Origin: Treponema sp.
GTDB lineage: Bacteria; Spirochaetota; Spirochaetia; Treponematales; Treponemataceae
Assembly: GCA_016286365.1 (NCBI GenBank)
Contig: JAEESN010000002.1
Coordinates: forward strand, 124,001 to 188,000
DNA: 64,000 nucleotides
Reading direction: 5' to 3'
In this document: positions 52,001-61,555 of the stretch, piece by piece
Numbering within the stretch: the first letter of the stretch is position 1
How the letters are laid out: every line of letters begins with the position of its first letter
The notes under the pieces: generated by a model
The model's database searches: none
What the model was told of the DNA's origin: nothing
Seen by the model: only the letters and a program-made list of their open reading frames with translations
Program-made: the position numbers and the translations under genes

Positions 52001-54124
52001 TTAATGTAAAAATGTTTCGATTATCTGTGCAAAAGAGCGTGGTTTTCTTTCGATGTTCTGATAGTTATAAATCCATTCGTAGTAAAGTGAGCCCGAAACA
52101 AGCTTTCGTCCGTATCCGCGGGTTTCGCTGTAAGGAATTGATTCCAGGAATAAATCCTGTGGAACGTTTCCCGGCCGTGATGTGCTTACATTTGTACTCT
52201 GCTGCCATTTTCGAACACGTGTGATTCCCGAATTGTAAGAGAAAAATGCTAAAATAGTTGAATCGTTGCAGCGTGAAATCAGCTGGGTAAGATAATATGT
52301 TCCAAATTCGATGTTAGTTTCCGGGTCTGTGATGATAAAATCAGTCTTTTTAAACTTTGCGGCTATATCCTGGGCTGTCATCTGCATAAGCTGAGTTAAT
52401 CCCATTGCTCCTGCAACACTTTCGGCCATTGGATCAAAATAACTTTCGGTTCTTATAAGAGCATAAATGATAGAACTTTCTATATCATATTTTTTGGACA
52501 TTTTTTCTACGAGGTTTTCAAAATTTTCCGGATACAGAAGCTTAAGGTTATCGATTGAAAGCGGCTTGGTACAATAATCAACAGTGTAGGCTGCAACACG
52601 AAGGCTTAAAGGAAGATACTGAGAATCAGTTTTTCCGATTGATTTTAAAAATGCAGATATTTCCATTGAAGTTTCGGGCGAGATTCCTGTTTTATAAAGC
52701 TTTTTCCATTCAGGATAAACATAATCAGGGAAACCAAAAGCAATATATCCTCTTAAAAGAGTTTCGGCATCCTGATTAACTTGTGGTGGTTCGCTTCCAG
52801 GGAATTTCAAAAGAACTTCCTTCATCTGCTCATCATTATATTTTAAGCGGTATGCAGAAAGAATTTTATAATATGGATTTACGGCGTTGTTCAGCGAAGT
52901 TATAAATGCCTGTTCAATTTCTGATTTGTCTTTTACACTGATAAAATTTTCCTGGATGAGGCGTGCATAAATATAAGAGATTTTTGAAACAGTTTCTTTA
53001 GAAGCGTAATCCTTAATCTGATAGTAAAGGTTTTTAAAGCAGTCAAAATCTCCGCTTGCCAGAATCGATGGGATGAGGGATTCAAAAAGATCATCAAAAT
53101 AAGTCGGGTCGTTCCATTTTTCTGCATATTTTTTGAGTTCTTTAATCGTAGAAGAATAAGACTGATTGATTCTTGCCTGTAAAAGATACCAGAGAGCATT
53201 ATCCTTCTGCTTAGGCTGATTAGTACATTCTATTGCCGATTCATAAGAACTGATTGCCTGTGAAAAATAACTTTTCTGCTCCTTGTCGTAAAAACGTCCC
53301 GAGTAAAACCAGAAATAAAATTCGGCAGGCTTTCCCTTATAAGTTTTTGCATATTTTATAAAATTAGCCGCATTGTTGATGTTCTTGCTGCTTCCGTAAA
53401 GAAATGATTTTCCAATATCAGAAACAATCTGTTCATAAGGTTCAACATTTTCTTTTTCGAATAAATCAAAAACAGTCTTTGCTTTTTCGCAGGCTAAGGA
53501 ATAATTCTGACCGTAAACATCCATACGAAAGGCGATTAAAAACTGTTTGATTGTATATTCTTTGATATCTTCGGGAAGTTTAAAATCGTCTGTAAAAAAC
53601 TGAAGGTGTTCGGTAGAAATCGGGCGGAAGATGAACCAGTTAAAAACATCCTGCATGTAGTGCGCTGAATTCTGTGCTTTAAGTGAAAGAAGACGCAGAC
53701 GGCAGAGTTCATTATCAGCTTTCTGATAGTCGATGTTTGTTGTTAAATCTATAACCTGGGTATATTTGTAGCAGGTTGAATAATATCGGCAGACTTCGAG
53801 GATTGTTTCTTCATCATTAAATCTTGAAAGAAGCAGGTTGCAGGCTTTATCTTTTTCGGCCATTGTTCCTGATTTTAAAAGTTCTTCGCCGCTTCGTTTT
53901 GCGCAGTAATAAGTTCCTTTTTTAAGACAGTTTGTAAATTTTAAACGTGCCTGTTTTTCTTTTCCCTCCTGAAGAAAGCGAAGGCCCATAAAATAATCAG
54001 AATCTGCACCAAATTCTGCCTGGGGATTCGGTGTGTTTTCGTAAGAAGGACAGCCTGTGCAGAAAAAAACAAGCAGAATGATGATAAAGAGTCGGTTTTT
54101 ATGTGAGTTAAAATGTAATGTCAT
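52001..54124 (-). CDS. Lipoprotein soluble lytic transglycosylase (SLT)
   Basis: The 707-residue protein has a lipoprotein signal with lipobox FCTGC, a long helical TPR-like region (about 40-520) and a C-terminal SLT lysozyme-like domain with catalytic Glu560 in IRTESYF, then GAMGLTQLM and AFFSYNSG. It cuts peptidoglycan between MurNAc and GlcNAc with anhydro-ring formation. It starts 6 bp after the LysM gene, and the two probably act together on the wall. The size and layout match Slt70. Confidence 0.92.
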   Translation of the reverse strand: MTLHFNSHKNRLFIIILLVFFCTGCPSYENTPNPQAEFGADSDYFMGLRFLQEGKEKQARLKFTNCLKKGTYYCAKRSGEELLKSGTMAEKDKACNLLLSRFNDEETILEVCRYYSTCYKYTQVIDLTTNIDYQKADNELCRLRLLSLKAQNSAHYMQDVFNWFIFRPISTEHLQFFTDDFKLPEDIKEYTIKQFLIAFRMDVYGQNYSLACEKAKTVFDLFEKENVEPYEQIVSDIGKSFLYGSSKNINNAANFIKYAKTYKGKPAEFYFWFYSGRFYDKEQKSYFSQAISSYESAIECTNQPKQKDNALWYLLQARINQSYSSTIKELKKYAEKWNDPTYFDDLFESLIPSILASGDFDCFKNLYYQIKDYASKETVSKISYIYARLIQENFISVKDKSEIEQAFITSLNNAVNPYYKILSAYRLKYNDEQMKEVLLKFPGSEPPQVNQDAETLLRGYIAFGFPDYVYPEWKKLYKTGISPETSMEISAFLKSIGKTDSQYLPLSLRVAAYTVDYCTKPLSIDNLKLLYPENFENLVEKMSKKYDIESSIIYALIRTESYFDPMAESVAGAMGLTQLMQMTAQDIAAKFKKTDFIITDPETNIEFGTYYLTQLISRCNDSTILAFFSYNSGITRVRKWQQSTNVSTSRPGNVPQDLFLESIPYSETRGYGRKLVSGSLYYEWIYNYQNIERKPRSFAQIIETFLH

Positions 54125-54130
54125 AAAGTA

Positions 54131-55987
54131 TTATTCAGCCGGGATGGTGATTACTGTTCCGGAAATAATGTGATCAGGATTTCTGATTCCGTTATAGCTT
54201 GCTATTTTTTTATATTTCCATGGATTTTTATAGTAAGTATCTGCAATATCCCAGAGAGTATCTCCCCATTTGATTTTATATGAAACACCTTTGCGATTTA
54301 CTGTATTGTTTACAGGAGTTACCTTATCGCCGTCTGTGATTACGATGATTTCGTTTTCTTTTGCGGCAATTGCTTCTGAACCGGCTGATGTTTCTGTTAC
54401 GGTTACATTGCTCTTAAGTTCGTATTTTGTAGGAAGGAAAATCAAAAGCAGAATTGTAACAAGAATACAGACTGCGGCACAGCCTATGCATACAAACATA
54501 GGTATTTTGATTTTCTTCTTTGTTTCTGAATCTTCGTGTGATGCAGATTCGCCCATTTCGGTTTCTTTGTCGTAAAGCCCTGTAAAACTGAGCGCGTTTC
54601 CAGCTGCAACCGGTTCGGAAGAAGCATCGTCTGCGATTGGGTCTGCCGGAGCATCAAATATATCGTCTGCAGCAGGAATGCTTTCTGCGGCTGCAAAGTC
54701 GTCGGCAGCAGGGGTGTCTGCAATACCGAGGGAATCGTTGGCAGCGGCAAATGAGTCGTCGGCCGGGGCATCAAAAATGTTTTCTTCGGCTGCAGGGATA
54801 TCGTCTGCAGGAGCAATGTTTTCTGAAGCTGCAAAGTCGTCTGCAGGGGCAGCAAATACACTGTCGTCAGAAACTGTATCTGCAGGGGCTTCAAAAGAAT
54901 CTTCGGCAGGTGTGCTGTCTGCAGCTGCAAAGTTGTCCATTGAAGGAATGTCTGCGAGGGCGCTGTTATCTGCAAGGCCTAAAGAATCATCTGCGGCTGC
55001 AAATGAGTCGTCTGCAGGGGTATCGAATATATTTTCATCGGCGATTGTTTCTGTAGCGTCGCCTGAGTCACTTGTGTCGGTCGGAATGTCTATGTCGCCA
55101 AGATCTGCAAGGTCCGAAACTTCTTCGGAAGAAGAAATGTCGTCGGCTGCGGCAAAGTCGTCTGTGGCTGTGTCTGTTGGAGTAGCGAATGCATTGTCGT
55201 CAGAAATTGTATCTGAGGCTGCAAAATCATCTACGGCAGGCATGTCAGCGAGTCCGAGAGAATCGTCAGCAGGAGGCTCTGCCGGTATATCTGCAAGATT
55301 CATTGCATCATCTGCAGCCGGTTCTGCAGGCGCCTCGAATAAATTGTCGTCTGCGATTGTTTCGTCTGTTGTGCCGGAGTCTGTCGGAATGTCTATGTCG
55401 CCTAAGTCTGCAAGGCCTAATGAATCATCAGCGGCGGGCTCAGAAGGAATATCTTCGAGTATCATAGAGTCATCAGCTGCAGGAATATCATCTGCAACCG
55501 GGGCAGCAGGAATATCAGCCAGGACAAGAGATTCATCTGCTGGCGCTGTGAATGCATTATCATCAGCTGCTATCATGGATGGATCCTGGAAATCGTCTAC
55601 AGTGGCGAGTTTTGCTTCGGAAAGAGTGTAATCGTCGGTTGTAAGGCGTTCTTCTGCAGTTCTGTTTATTAAAGAAATCTCGGAATCGCTTTCGGCTCCG
55701 GTTTCTGGATCAATTATGTTTGCTGTTAATTCATTATTTTCATCAAGCGCAATCTGGAAAGAAAGGTCAACTTCGCCATTTGGATGCTTATTTAGATTTT
55801 CAATCTGGAGGGTATCTATATATTCTGCATCATCCATTGAGCCGGTAGCGGAACGATATAAATCTACCATTACCCTTGTCTGGTTATTGTGAGCTGTAGT
55901 TAACTGTAATTTCTTTGTCTGAGCGGAACCTTCTTCCATCACAGGAAAAAAAGTACCGTCCGCAAGTTTAATTCCGATTGTCTTCAT
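54131..55987 (-). CDS. Membrane protein with acidic Ala/Asp-rich repeats and C-terminal LysM domain
   Basis: The 618-residue protein has an N-terminal globular part (about 1-110), a long low-complexity region (about 130-460) of irregular Ala-Asp-Asp-Ser/Ile-Pro-Ala repeats, one membrane helix (about 497-519) and a LysM domain at the end (about 570-618, GDTLWDIADTYYKNPWKYKK). The N-terminus and acidic repeats should be cytoplasmic, and LysM should bind peptidoglycan outside. No ribosome site is seen; TATAAT lies 8 nt before the ATG, which predicts a leaderless message. It is the first gene of the LysM-SLT operon. Confidence 0.85.
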   Translation of the reverse strand: MKTIGIKLADGTFFPVMEEGSAQTKKLQLTTAHNNQTRVMVDLYRSATGSMDDAEYIDTLQIENLNKHPNGEVDLSFQIALDENNELTANIIDPETGAESDSEISLINRTAEERLTTDDYTLSEAKLATVDDFQDPSMIAADDNAFTAPADESLVLADIPAAPVADDIPAADDSMILEDIPSEPAADDSLGLADLGDIDIPTDSGTTDETIADDNLFEAPAEPAADDAMNLADIPAEPPADDSLGLADMPAVDDFAASDTISDDNAFATPTDTATDDFAAADDISSSEEVSDLADLGDIDIPTDTSDSGDATETIADENIFDTPADDSFAAADDSLGLADNSALADIPSMDNFAAADSTPAEDSFEAPADTVSDDSVFAAPADDFAASENIAPADDIPAAEENIFDAPADDSFAAANDSLGIADTPAADDFAAAESIPAADDIFDAPADPIADDASSEPVAAGNALSFTGLYDKETEMGESASHEDSETKKKIKIPMFVCIGCAAVCILVTILLLIFLPTKYELKSNVTVTETSAGSEAIAAKENEIIVITDGDKVTPVNNTVNRKGVSYKIKWGDTLWDIADTYYKNPWKYKKIASYNGIRNPDHIISGTVITIPAE

Positions 55988-56013
55988 AATTGTTTATTAT
56001 AATATTTTTCGGA

Positions 56014-56844
56014 TTACTGGTAAACGTATTCTGTTACAGAGACTAATTCGTTTACTGTTGTTCCGAATTTCTGTGCAATATTGTATTCAGAAATCTTTCC
56101 GATATTTCCGGTTGCATCATATTTAATAAGAACGCGTTTTATGATTTCTTTATTGTCATCATAAGTTGTAATCTGATTTAAAACTCCGTCTTTATCGAAC
56201 TTGAATACATTCAATTCTGTGAGCTTTGTAAGGCTGTCGTAAACTGTGATGGAATCGATTTTTCCATTTTTTGCATAAGCGTATGTTTCTGATTTATCGA
56301 GTGTACCGTCTGCGCAGTATGCCGAAACAACAGAAATACGTCCTGCATCATCATATTTGTTTACGGTCTTCCATATTAGAGCACCTTCTGAATCATAACC
56401 GGTTTCTTCTGTAAGTTTTCCGTCATCAGAATATGTATAGATGATTTTGCTTTTTAATGTGCCGTCTTTTCCGTATTCAGAGAAATCAACTTTTTTGTTT
56501 CCCTTATAAGTTGTTACGGCTTTCCAGATGAGGGCATTTTTTTCGTTGTAGCAGTTCTGTTCAATCAGGTTACCGGATGCATCATATTTATATGAAGTTT
56601 TTGTTAATAGAGTATCTTTTGGAGAAAGTTCAGAAACTTCTGTGATTTTTCCGGCTGCATTAACATTGCGTACAGTTTTATTGCTTACTGTTCTAAAGTA
56701 ATTACCGAATTTTGTTGTAATTGTAAAATCAGTCTGTGTATAGCTTCTTATATTTCCTGTAACAGGTACATATGTAAAAAGATCCAGACCAAAAACATTC
56801 ATAAAGAGGGCAGCAGCTGCCATAAAAGATAATAACTTCTTCAT
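56014..56844 (-). CDS. Secreted protein with YD-like tandem repeats
   Basis: The 276-residue protein has a signal peptide (LLSFMAAAALFMNVFG) and then about eight beta-hairpin repeats of about 20 residues of the form Y-x-x-x-G-x-[IL]-x-E-x-x-Y-x-x-x-G, related to RHS/YD or MORN-type repeats. GGAGG precedes the ATG. The function is unknown; such repeat proteins of spirochaetes are usually exported or surface associated. It is close to, but not overlapping, the LysM gene and may be separately transcribed. Confidence 0.75.
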   Translation of the reverse strand: MKKLLSFMAAAALFMNVFGLDLFTYVPVTGNIRSYTQTDFTITTKFGNYFRTVSNKTVRNVNAAGKITEVSELSPKDTLLTKTSYKYDASGNLIEQNCYNEKNALIWKAVTTYKGNKKVDFSEYGKDGTLKSKIIYTYSDDGKLTEETGYDSEGALIWKTVNKYDDAGRISVVSAYCADGTLDKSETYAYAKNGKIDSITVYDSLTKLTELNVFKFDKDGVLNQITTYDDNKEIIKRVLIKYDATGNIGKISEYNIAQKFGTTVNELVSVTEYVYQ

Positions 56845-56969
56845 ATTGCCTCCAGATATTTAAGACTTATTTATAGAAAGTTTTAAATAATTTTTAAAAA
56901 TCATGTATAATAATGATAACATAAAAAATCAAAAAGTATAGTTTTTTTACGAATTTTTAAGGGGTTTTT

Positions 56970-57782
56970 GTGAACGCTCAAAGCTGGAAGATTATCTGCA
57001 AATTCAGGACAGATTTTAAAGAAAAAGTGGCCGAATGGACTGATTATTGTACTCAAAATAAGATAAAACTTTCGGAATTCCAGAAAAATGCGGCTATAAA
57101 AACAAAAACTCCGGACTATAGCATTGAAACTCCAATTGTTTATAACACCGATCTTGATAAAATCACAAAAGATGATGAAATCAGGATGATTGTGATTGGC
57201 GATAATCCAGGAAAAGATGAACAGCTTTCTAAAAATCAGAAATATCTTTGCGGGCAGGCTGGAAAGCTTGCAGAAGGATTTTTTAAAAAGAACAGTGAGC
57301 TTGGGGTTGATTTTAGAAAAAACGTAATTATCTTAAATAAAACGCCCGTTCACAGCGCAAAAACTAATCAGCTTTTAATGATGATGAAGGAAGGTGGAGA
57401 AAAGGTTGAAAAATTGATTTTTGAAAGCGAGCTCTGGATGGCAGAAAAAACGGCATGGCTTCATAAGGAATTGAATAAAACTTCTTCCGGGGTGGAAAAA
57501 ACTTCCGGCGAAAATAAATCTTCTGAAAAACAAATCTCTTCCGGGGTGGAACTCTGGCTTGTGGGATATTCTGAATTAAAAAAGGGCGGATTTTTTGTTC
57601 CCTATAAAAATAGACTCAGGGAGGAATATGGAGATGACGGGGCCTGGAACAAGGTTTTTGTCTTTCAGCATTTTTCGATGAATCGCTTTATGATTGATTT
57701 AAATGAACATAAACGTGGCGGAAATCTTAAAGAAGAAATTCACTCGCTTGGAAATCTTCATAAAAAAGAGATTTTTGAATAA
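56970..57782 (+). CDS. Uracil-DNA-glycosylase-superfamily-like protein
   Basis: The 270-residue protein starts at GTG with AAGGGG upstream. IVIGDNPGKDEQLS followed by YLCGQAGKLAEGFF resembles the GEAPGxxE...GRPFVGxAG pattern of family 4/5 uracil-DNA glycosylases, and the late VFQHFSMNRF could be the C-terminal motif. The match is partial: the segment between carries an insertion rich in Ser, Lys and Glu, with a 15-bp exact repeat (57483-57497 and 57537-57551, in frame). It may be a diverged DNA repair enzyme. Certainty is moderate. Confidence 0.55.
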   Translation: MNAQSWKIICKFRTDFKEKVAEWTDYCTQNKIKLSEFQKNAAIKTKTPDYSIETPIVYNTDLDKITKDDEIRMIVIGDNPGKDEQLSKNQKYLCGQAGKLAEGFFKKNSELGVDFRKNVIILNKTPVHSAKTNQLLMMMKEGGEKVEKLIFESELWMAEKTAWLHKELNKTSSGVEKTSGENKSSEKQISSGVELWLVGYSELKKGGFFVPYKNRLREEYGDDGAWNKVFVFQHFSMNRFMIDLNEHKRGGNLKEEIHSLGNLHKKEIFE

Positions 57783-57808
57783 AAGGGGTTAAAGAGAGTT
57801 TAGGATTA

Positions 57809-57817
57809 TGATATAAT
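57809..57817 (+). promoter_or_regulatory. Extended -10 promoter of the small membrane protein
   Basis: TGATATAAT lies 33 nt before the next ATG; a GAGG ribosome site is present, so this gene is not leaderless. Confidence 0.5.
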
Positions 57818-57850
57818 CTGATTATCTTTAATTACGAGGTATTTTGACAA

Positions 57851-58258
57851 ATGGCAAACAATAAAAATCTTTTAAAACTTTACTTAATCGGAATGCTTGC
57901 AACTGTAATCGGATTCTGTTGTCCGATGTTCAAGGGTTTACTTGGATCTACACGTAACGGTTTCAGTTTTATCGATTTTAACAGTTCGGGATTTGTTTCT
58001 ATTGGAGCAATCCTGATTTTCTTTGGTGCTCTTGCCGGAGTTATTTTTTCTTTAATCAGCGTAAAGAGTCTTGGAATCATTAAATTACTTGCAGTGATTG
58101 CAACTATCGCTGGTGTTGTTGTATTAATCGTTGGATTTACAAGTAATGGTGTTTATAAGTTTATTGGTGAAGCATTGCTCAAGAATGCACTCTTTGGCTT
58201 CTATCTTGTTGTTGCAGGAATCATTCTTGCGGCTGTAGGATATGCTACAAATAAATAA
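57851..58258 (+). CDS. Small membrane protein, unknown function
   Basis: The 135-residue protein has four membrane helices with short loops and no catalytic motif. Gly and aromatic residues in the first loop (GLLGSTRNGFSFIDF) are the only notable pattern. I do not recognise a family. It is monocistronic and ends 5 bp from the convergent Rsm22-like gene. Confidence 0.7.
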   Translation: MANNKNLLKLYLIGMLATVIGFCCPMFKGLLGSTRNGFSFIDFNSSGFVSIGAILIFFGALAGVIFSLISVKSLGIIKLLAVIATIAGVVVLIVGFTSNGVYKFIGEALLKNALFGFYLVVAGIILAAVGYATNK

Positions 58259-58263
58259 TCAGT

Positions 58264-59670
58264 CTATAACTGAATAATTTTAGCACCGGATTTTTCGTCA
58301 GTTTTGAGGAGGTCCGGTGTTTTTATTTTAACTTCGAGTAAGTCGCCCGATTTTAGGTTTTCTGCTTCTTCGGGCTTAAAGCTCAAAAGAACAAGGCCAA
58401 GTTTTGAACATGCATAAAAACCTGTTTTATAAGATGGCAGGCGGAACGGGTCCGAAGTGATTCTGCATAAAAGATTTTCGTTTTCTTTGTGATTAGCTTC
58501 TTCCGGATAAGCCGAGATGAACGAAAGTGTTGCCCTCTCTTTTGGAAGCTTTGCAAGTTCAGAAAGTTTTAAAAGCTTTTGAGGAGCATCTTCTGTATTA
58601 AAGGCGAAATTACACCATTTGTTTTTGCTTCCGGTGTAGGCTTTAAAACCATTCATTGGACATTCAAAAAGATGAGGACATGGAGCAGCAGTTTCTTTCT
58701 GCGATTTAATAAAACGCTCCCGGAGGAGGGACAGAGTTCTTGCTGCTTTTGGAACACCCGGTTCTACAAGGAGGAAACGTGCATCCTTTGTAGAATAAAC
58801 ATTGAACTGGTCAAAATATTTTTTGGTCTGATATTCCGGCGGCATCTTTGCTCCCTGATCCATTTCGTTAATCATATTTGCACAGGTTATAAAAGAAGCC
58901 TTCTGTTTTAGGGCTGTTCCGAACGAACCTTTTACACGGATGATTTTCCACGGTTCTTCACCAGTCTTTGCCGCAATACTAAGGTATAAATCTTCTCCAA
59001 GTGCCATCGAATTGGAAGAAACGTCCAGACAGTACCAGGTGAGTTTTAATTTTCTTAATTCCGGGCGCGAAAGCCAGAGAGAGATTATCACAGTTAAAGG
59101 GCCCGAGCCTAAGTCCAGACAGATTTCGTCGTTTTTCGGAAAGCTTTTTTCCGGCAGGTTGGAAAAGAGTCTTGTTAGGCGAACGAGGTTCCACCATGTG
59201 TAATAGCGGACGTAGGCTGTAAGCTGGATATTTTCGTTCATGTAGCCAAGGCGGCGTTCATTCCTTGTATCCGTAAGCTGATGAGAAAGTGAGCGTATAT
59301 CCTCCGGGAGTTTTTGAAGCTGTTTTGAATTGAGCGGGCGAACACTCTGGATTATCTGGTCAAAGTTTTCGAGGATGCCAAGGCTTTCTTTTGGAAGGCC
59401 TTGAGTATTAAAAAGGGAAGAAAGTTTTTTGTACGATGCGGAAGAAGAGTTTTTACCGGTGGATGATTGTTTCTGGGCGTCATGAGTTTTTGCAGATGAA
59501 CGCGCGGTTTTCGGGGCAGCGGAAGAATTGTTCTTTCCGGCAGATTTTTTTTCTTGTGTAGAAGTTGTTTTTCCGGATGCACGAGCAGTTTCCGGAGCTG
59601 GAGATTTTTTTCCAGTGCGTTTCTTCTGAGGCTTTTCGACAAACTTTGAATAGAATTTATTTTCGCTCAT
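58264..59670 (-). CDS. Rsm22/METTL17-like methyltransferase-family protein
   Basis: The 468-residue protein has a Lys/Ser/Ala-rich disordered N-terminus (about 1-85) and a class I SAM-methyltransferase core with LDLGSGPLTVI. Its C-terminal half carries CPHLFECPM and KNKWCNF, the Cys motif of Rsm22/METTL17 proteins, which bind an Fe-S cluster and help assemble the small ribosomal subunit. It overlaps the MerR stop by 1 bp. Linkage to der, another ribosome-assembly GTPase gene, fits this role. Confidence 0.82.
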   Translation of the reverse strand: MSENKFYSKFVEKPQKKRTGKKSPAPETARASGKTTSTQEKKSAGKNNSSAAPKTARSSAKTHDAQKQSSTGKNSSSASYKKLSSLFNTQGLPKESLGILENFDQIIQSVRPLNSKQLQKLPEDIRSLSHQLTDTRNERRLGYMNENIQLTAYVRYYTWWNLVRLTRLFSNLPEKSFPKNDEICLDLGSGPLTVIISLWLSRPELRKLKLTWYCLDVSSNSMALGEDLYLSIAAKTGEEPWKIIRVKGSFGTALKQKASFITCANMINEMDQGAKMPPEYQTKKYFDQFNVYSTKDARFLLVEPGVPKAARTLSLLRERFIKSQKETAAPCPHLFECPMNGFKAYTGSKNKWCNFAFNTEDAPQKLLKLSELAKLPKERATLSFISAYPEEANHKENENLLCRITSDPFRLPSYKTGFYACSKLGLVLLSFKPEEAENLKSGDLLEVKIKTPDLLKTDEKSGAKIIQL

Positions 59671-59996
59671 TATTTTTCCTGTTTGTCCTGATTTTTTATC
59701 TCAAAAAATAATTCTGAAAGTTCCTGGCGTGCAAGTTGGAGTTCCCTGATTATCTCAGCATTTTTCTGAACGCTTTTGGCTTCTTCTAAAATCTGCTGAC
59801 CTGCACCTTCGGCTGTGAATTTTTTTTCGTTTATCAGATATTTTAAGCGGAAGATTAATTCAACTTCTTTCTGGGAATAAACACGACGGCCACTCAAATC
59901 TTTCTGCGTAGTAAAACCCGGAACAACTTCTTCCCAGTATCGCAAAACGTGAGCTTTTACACCTGTTAATTCTTCTATCTGACCAATCGTGTACAC
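59670..59996 (-). CDS. MerR-family transcriptional regulator
   Basis: The 108-residue protein has the MerR winged helix at the N-terminus: YTIGQIEELTGVKAHVLRYW, then GRRVYSQKEVELI, followed by a short coiled coil. It lacks effector-binding Cys residues. The start is GTG at 59996 with AAGGAG 5 nt upstream. The 59-bp gap to der contains an 8-bp hairpin (GTTGAAAC-AATA-GTTTCGAC) without a U-tract, so read-through from der is likely. Confidence 0.9.
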   Translation of the reverse strand: MYTIGQIEELTGVKAHVLRYWEEVVPGFTTQKDLSGRRVYSQKEVELIFRLKYLINEKKFTAEGAGQQILEEAKSVQKNAEIIRELQLARQELSELFFEIKNQDKQEK

Positions 59997-60055
59997 CCTA
60001 ACTCCTTGTGTAATGGTGGTTGAGCTGTCGAAACTATTGTTTCAACTCAATCATA

Positions 60056-61555
60056 TTATCTTTCTCTATTCTCCCATTTCTGGCGGCTGCCTTTAAGTTC
60101 AAGCTGAACCGGAATCTGATCAAAGCCCAAATCTTCCCTGATTCTGTTTTTAAGATAGGTGATGTAAGGCTCTGGAACAACTTCCGGTTTTGTTGCAAAA
60201 ATGATGAACTGAACAGGGTTTGTGCTTGCCTGAGTCATATAGCGGATTTTAAAATGTGCTGTCTTACTTGCAGGAGGCGGATAACGGTCGAGCCAGTCCT
60301 GAAGAGCTGCGTTGAGCGAAGAAGTTCCAATCTTTCTTGTAAGCTGTTCATAAAGGCTGATGGCCGTATTGAGTAAATCTTTTATACCTTTTCCTTCTAA
60401 GGCAGAAAGAGGGAGAATCGGTGCAAAGTCCATCTGGCCGAACATGATGTTCATCCATTCGCGCGCTGCTTTTACGGCCTTGTTTCCCTGTTCTTCCTTT
60501 AAGTCCCATTTATTCAAAACAAAGATGATTCCGCGACCTTTTTCGAAAGCAAGCGAACAGATTTTTTTATCCTGCTCGGCAAGACCTTCGACTGCGTCTA
60601 TCATCAAAAATACAATGTCGCATTCGTCCAGAGTTTTGATGGCGCGGTTTACAGAATAATATTCAACATCATCGTGAACCTTTGCCTTTCGCCTGATTCC
60701 AGCTGTATCAAGAACTTTAAACTGTCTTCCACCGTAAGAGAATTCACCTTCGACTACATCGCGGGTTGTTCCGGCATAATCGCAGACAATTGAGTTTTCT
60801 GTGTGAGTGAGTTTATTCGAAAGAGTTGATTTTCCGGTATTTGGTTTTCCAAGAATCGCAATTTTAATCGGGCGATCCGCAGATAAAACTTTTACCTTAG
60901 AAAAATCGCATTTTGATTCAACTAAATCTGTAAGTTCGCCGATTCTGTCTCCATGTTCTGCAGAGATTAAAATGAGGTTATCGAATCCGTACTTTGCGTA
61001 GTTCCAGGCTTCTGCTTCGTTTTTTCCGCCCTCTGTTTTGTTTACTGCGGCAATCAGTTTGTTCCAGTATGGACGCATCTTTAAGATGAATTCTTCGTCT
61101 TCGCCTGTTATGACTCCCGCTTCGAGTAAGAGGATTACAACATCAGCTTTTTCTATCATTTCGAGCGAGCGTTCAACAACGTAATCATCAAGCTCTGCTT
61201 CTTTTGTTCCGATGTCGCGTGTGAGTTTATATCCGCCTGTGTCTACAAGGTGTACCGGTTTATCATTAAAAAATGCTGTTGCTTCTACCGGGTCACGGGT
61301 TACACCAGGCTGGTCATTTGTAATGGCAATTCTTTTGTGTAAAAAGCGGTTGAATAAAGTTGATTTTCCTACATTCGGACGGCCTGCAATTACAACAACA
61401 GGAAGACCTTCGTATTCCATATCTTCCGGAGCCGCTGTTTCACCAGTAGGAGTTGAATCATCTATAAAATCCGGCATTTCTTCTTTAACGGTAGTTTTTT
61501 CTGTCTGAGATTCTTTTGGTTTTGAAAAGTCGGGTTTTGATTTCTTTTTTGCCAT
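60056..61555 (-). CDS. der: Ribosome-assembly GTPase Der (EngA)
   Basis: The 499-residue protein has two Era-type GTPase domains (GRPNVGKST near residue 58 and GKPNTGKST near 241, each followed by DTAG/DTGG and NKxD-type motifs) and a C-terminal KH-like domain. This double-domain form is unique to Der, which acts in 50S subunit maturation. A ~45-residue Lys/Glu/Pro-rich extension precedes the first domain. An extended -10 box (61565-61573, TGCTATAAT on the minus strand) lies 9 nt before the ATG with no ribosome site, predicting an almost leaderless message. Confidence 0.97.
   Translation of the reverse strand: MAKKKSKPDFSKPKESQTEKTTVKEEMPDFIDDSTPTGETAAPEDMEYEGLPVVVIAGRPNVGKSTLFNRFLHKRIAITNDQPGVTRDPVEATAFFNDKPVHLVDTGGYKLTRDIGTKEAELDDYVVERSLEMIEKADVVILLLEAGVITGEDEEFILKMRPYWNKLIAAVNKTEGGKNEAEAWNYAKYGFDNLILISAEHGDRIGELTDLVESKCDFSKVKVLSADRPIKIAILGKPNTGKSTLSNKLTHTENSIVCDYAGTTRDVVEGEFSYGGRQFKVLDTAGIRRKAKVHDDVEYYSVNRAIKTLDECDIVFLMIDAVEGLAEQDKKICSLAFEKGRGIIFVLNKWDLKEEQGNKAVKAAREWMNIMFGQMDFAPILPLSALEGKGIKDLLNTAISLYEQLTRKIGTSSLNAALQDWLDRYPPPASKTAHFKIRYMTQASTNPVQFIIFATKPEVVPEPYITYLKNRIREDLGFDQIPVQLELKGSRQKWENRER

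Noticed and set aside
54484-55631. Long open frames on both strands over the LysM gene's repeat tract
   Set aside because: They are low-complexity mirror products of the Ala/Asp-rich repeats, without start signals or domains.
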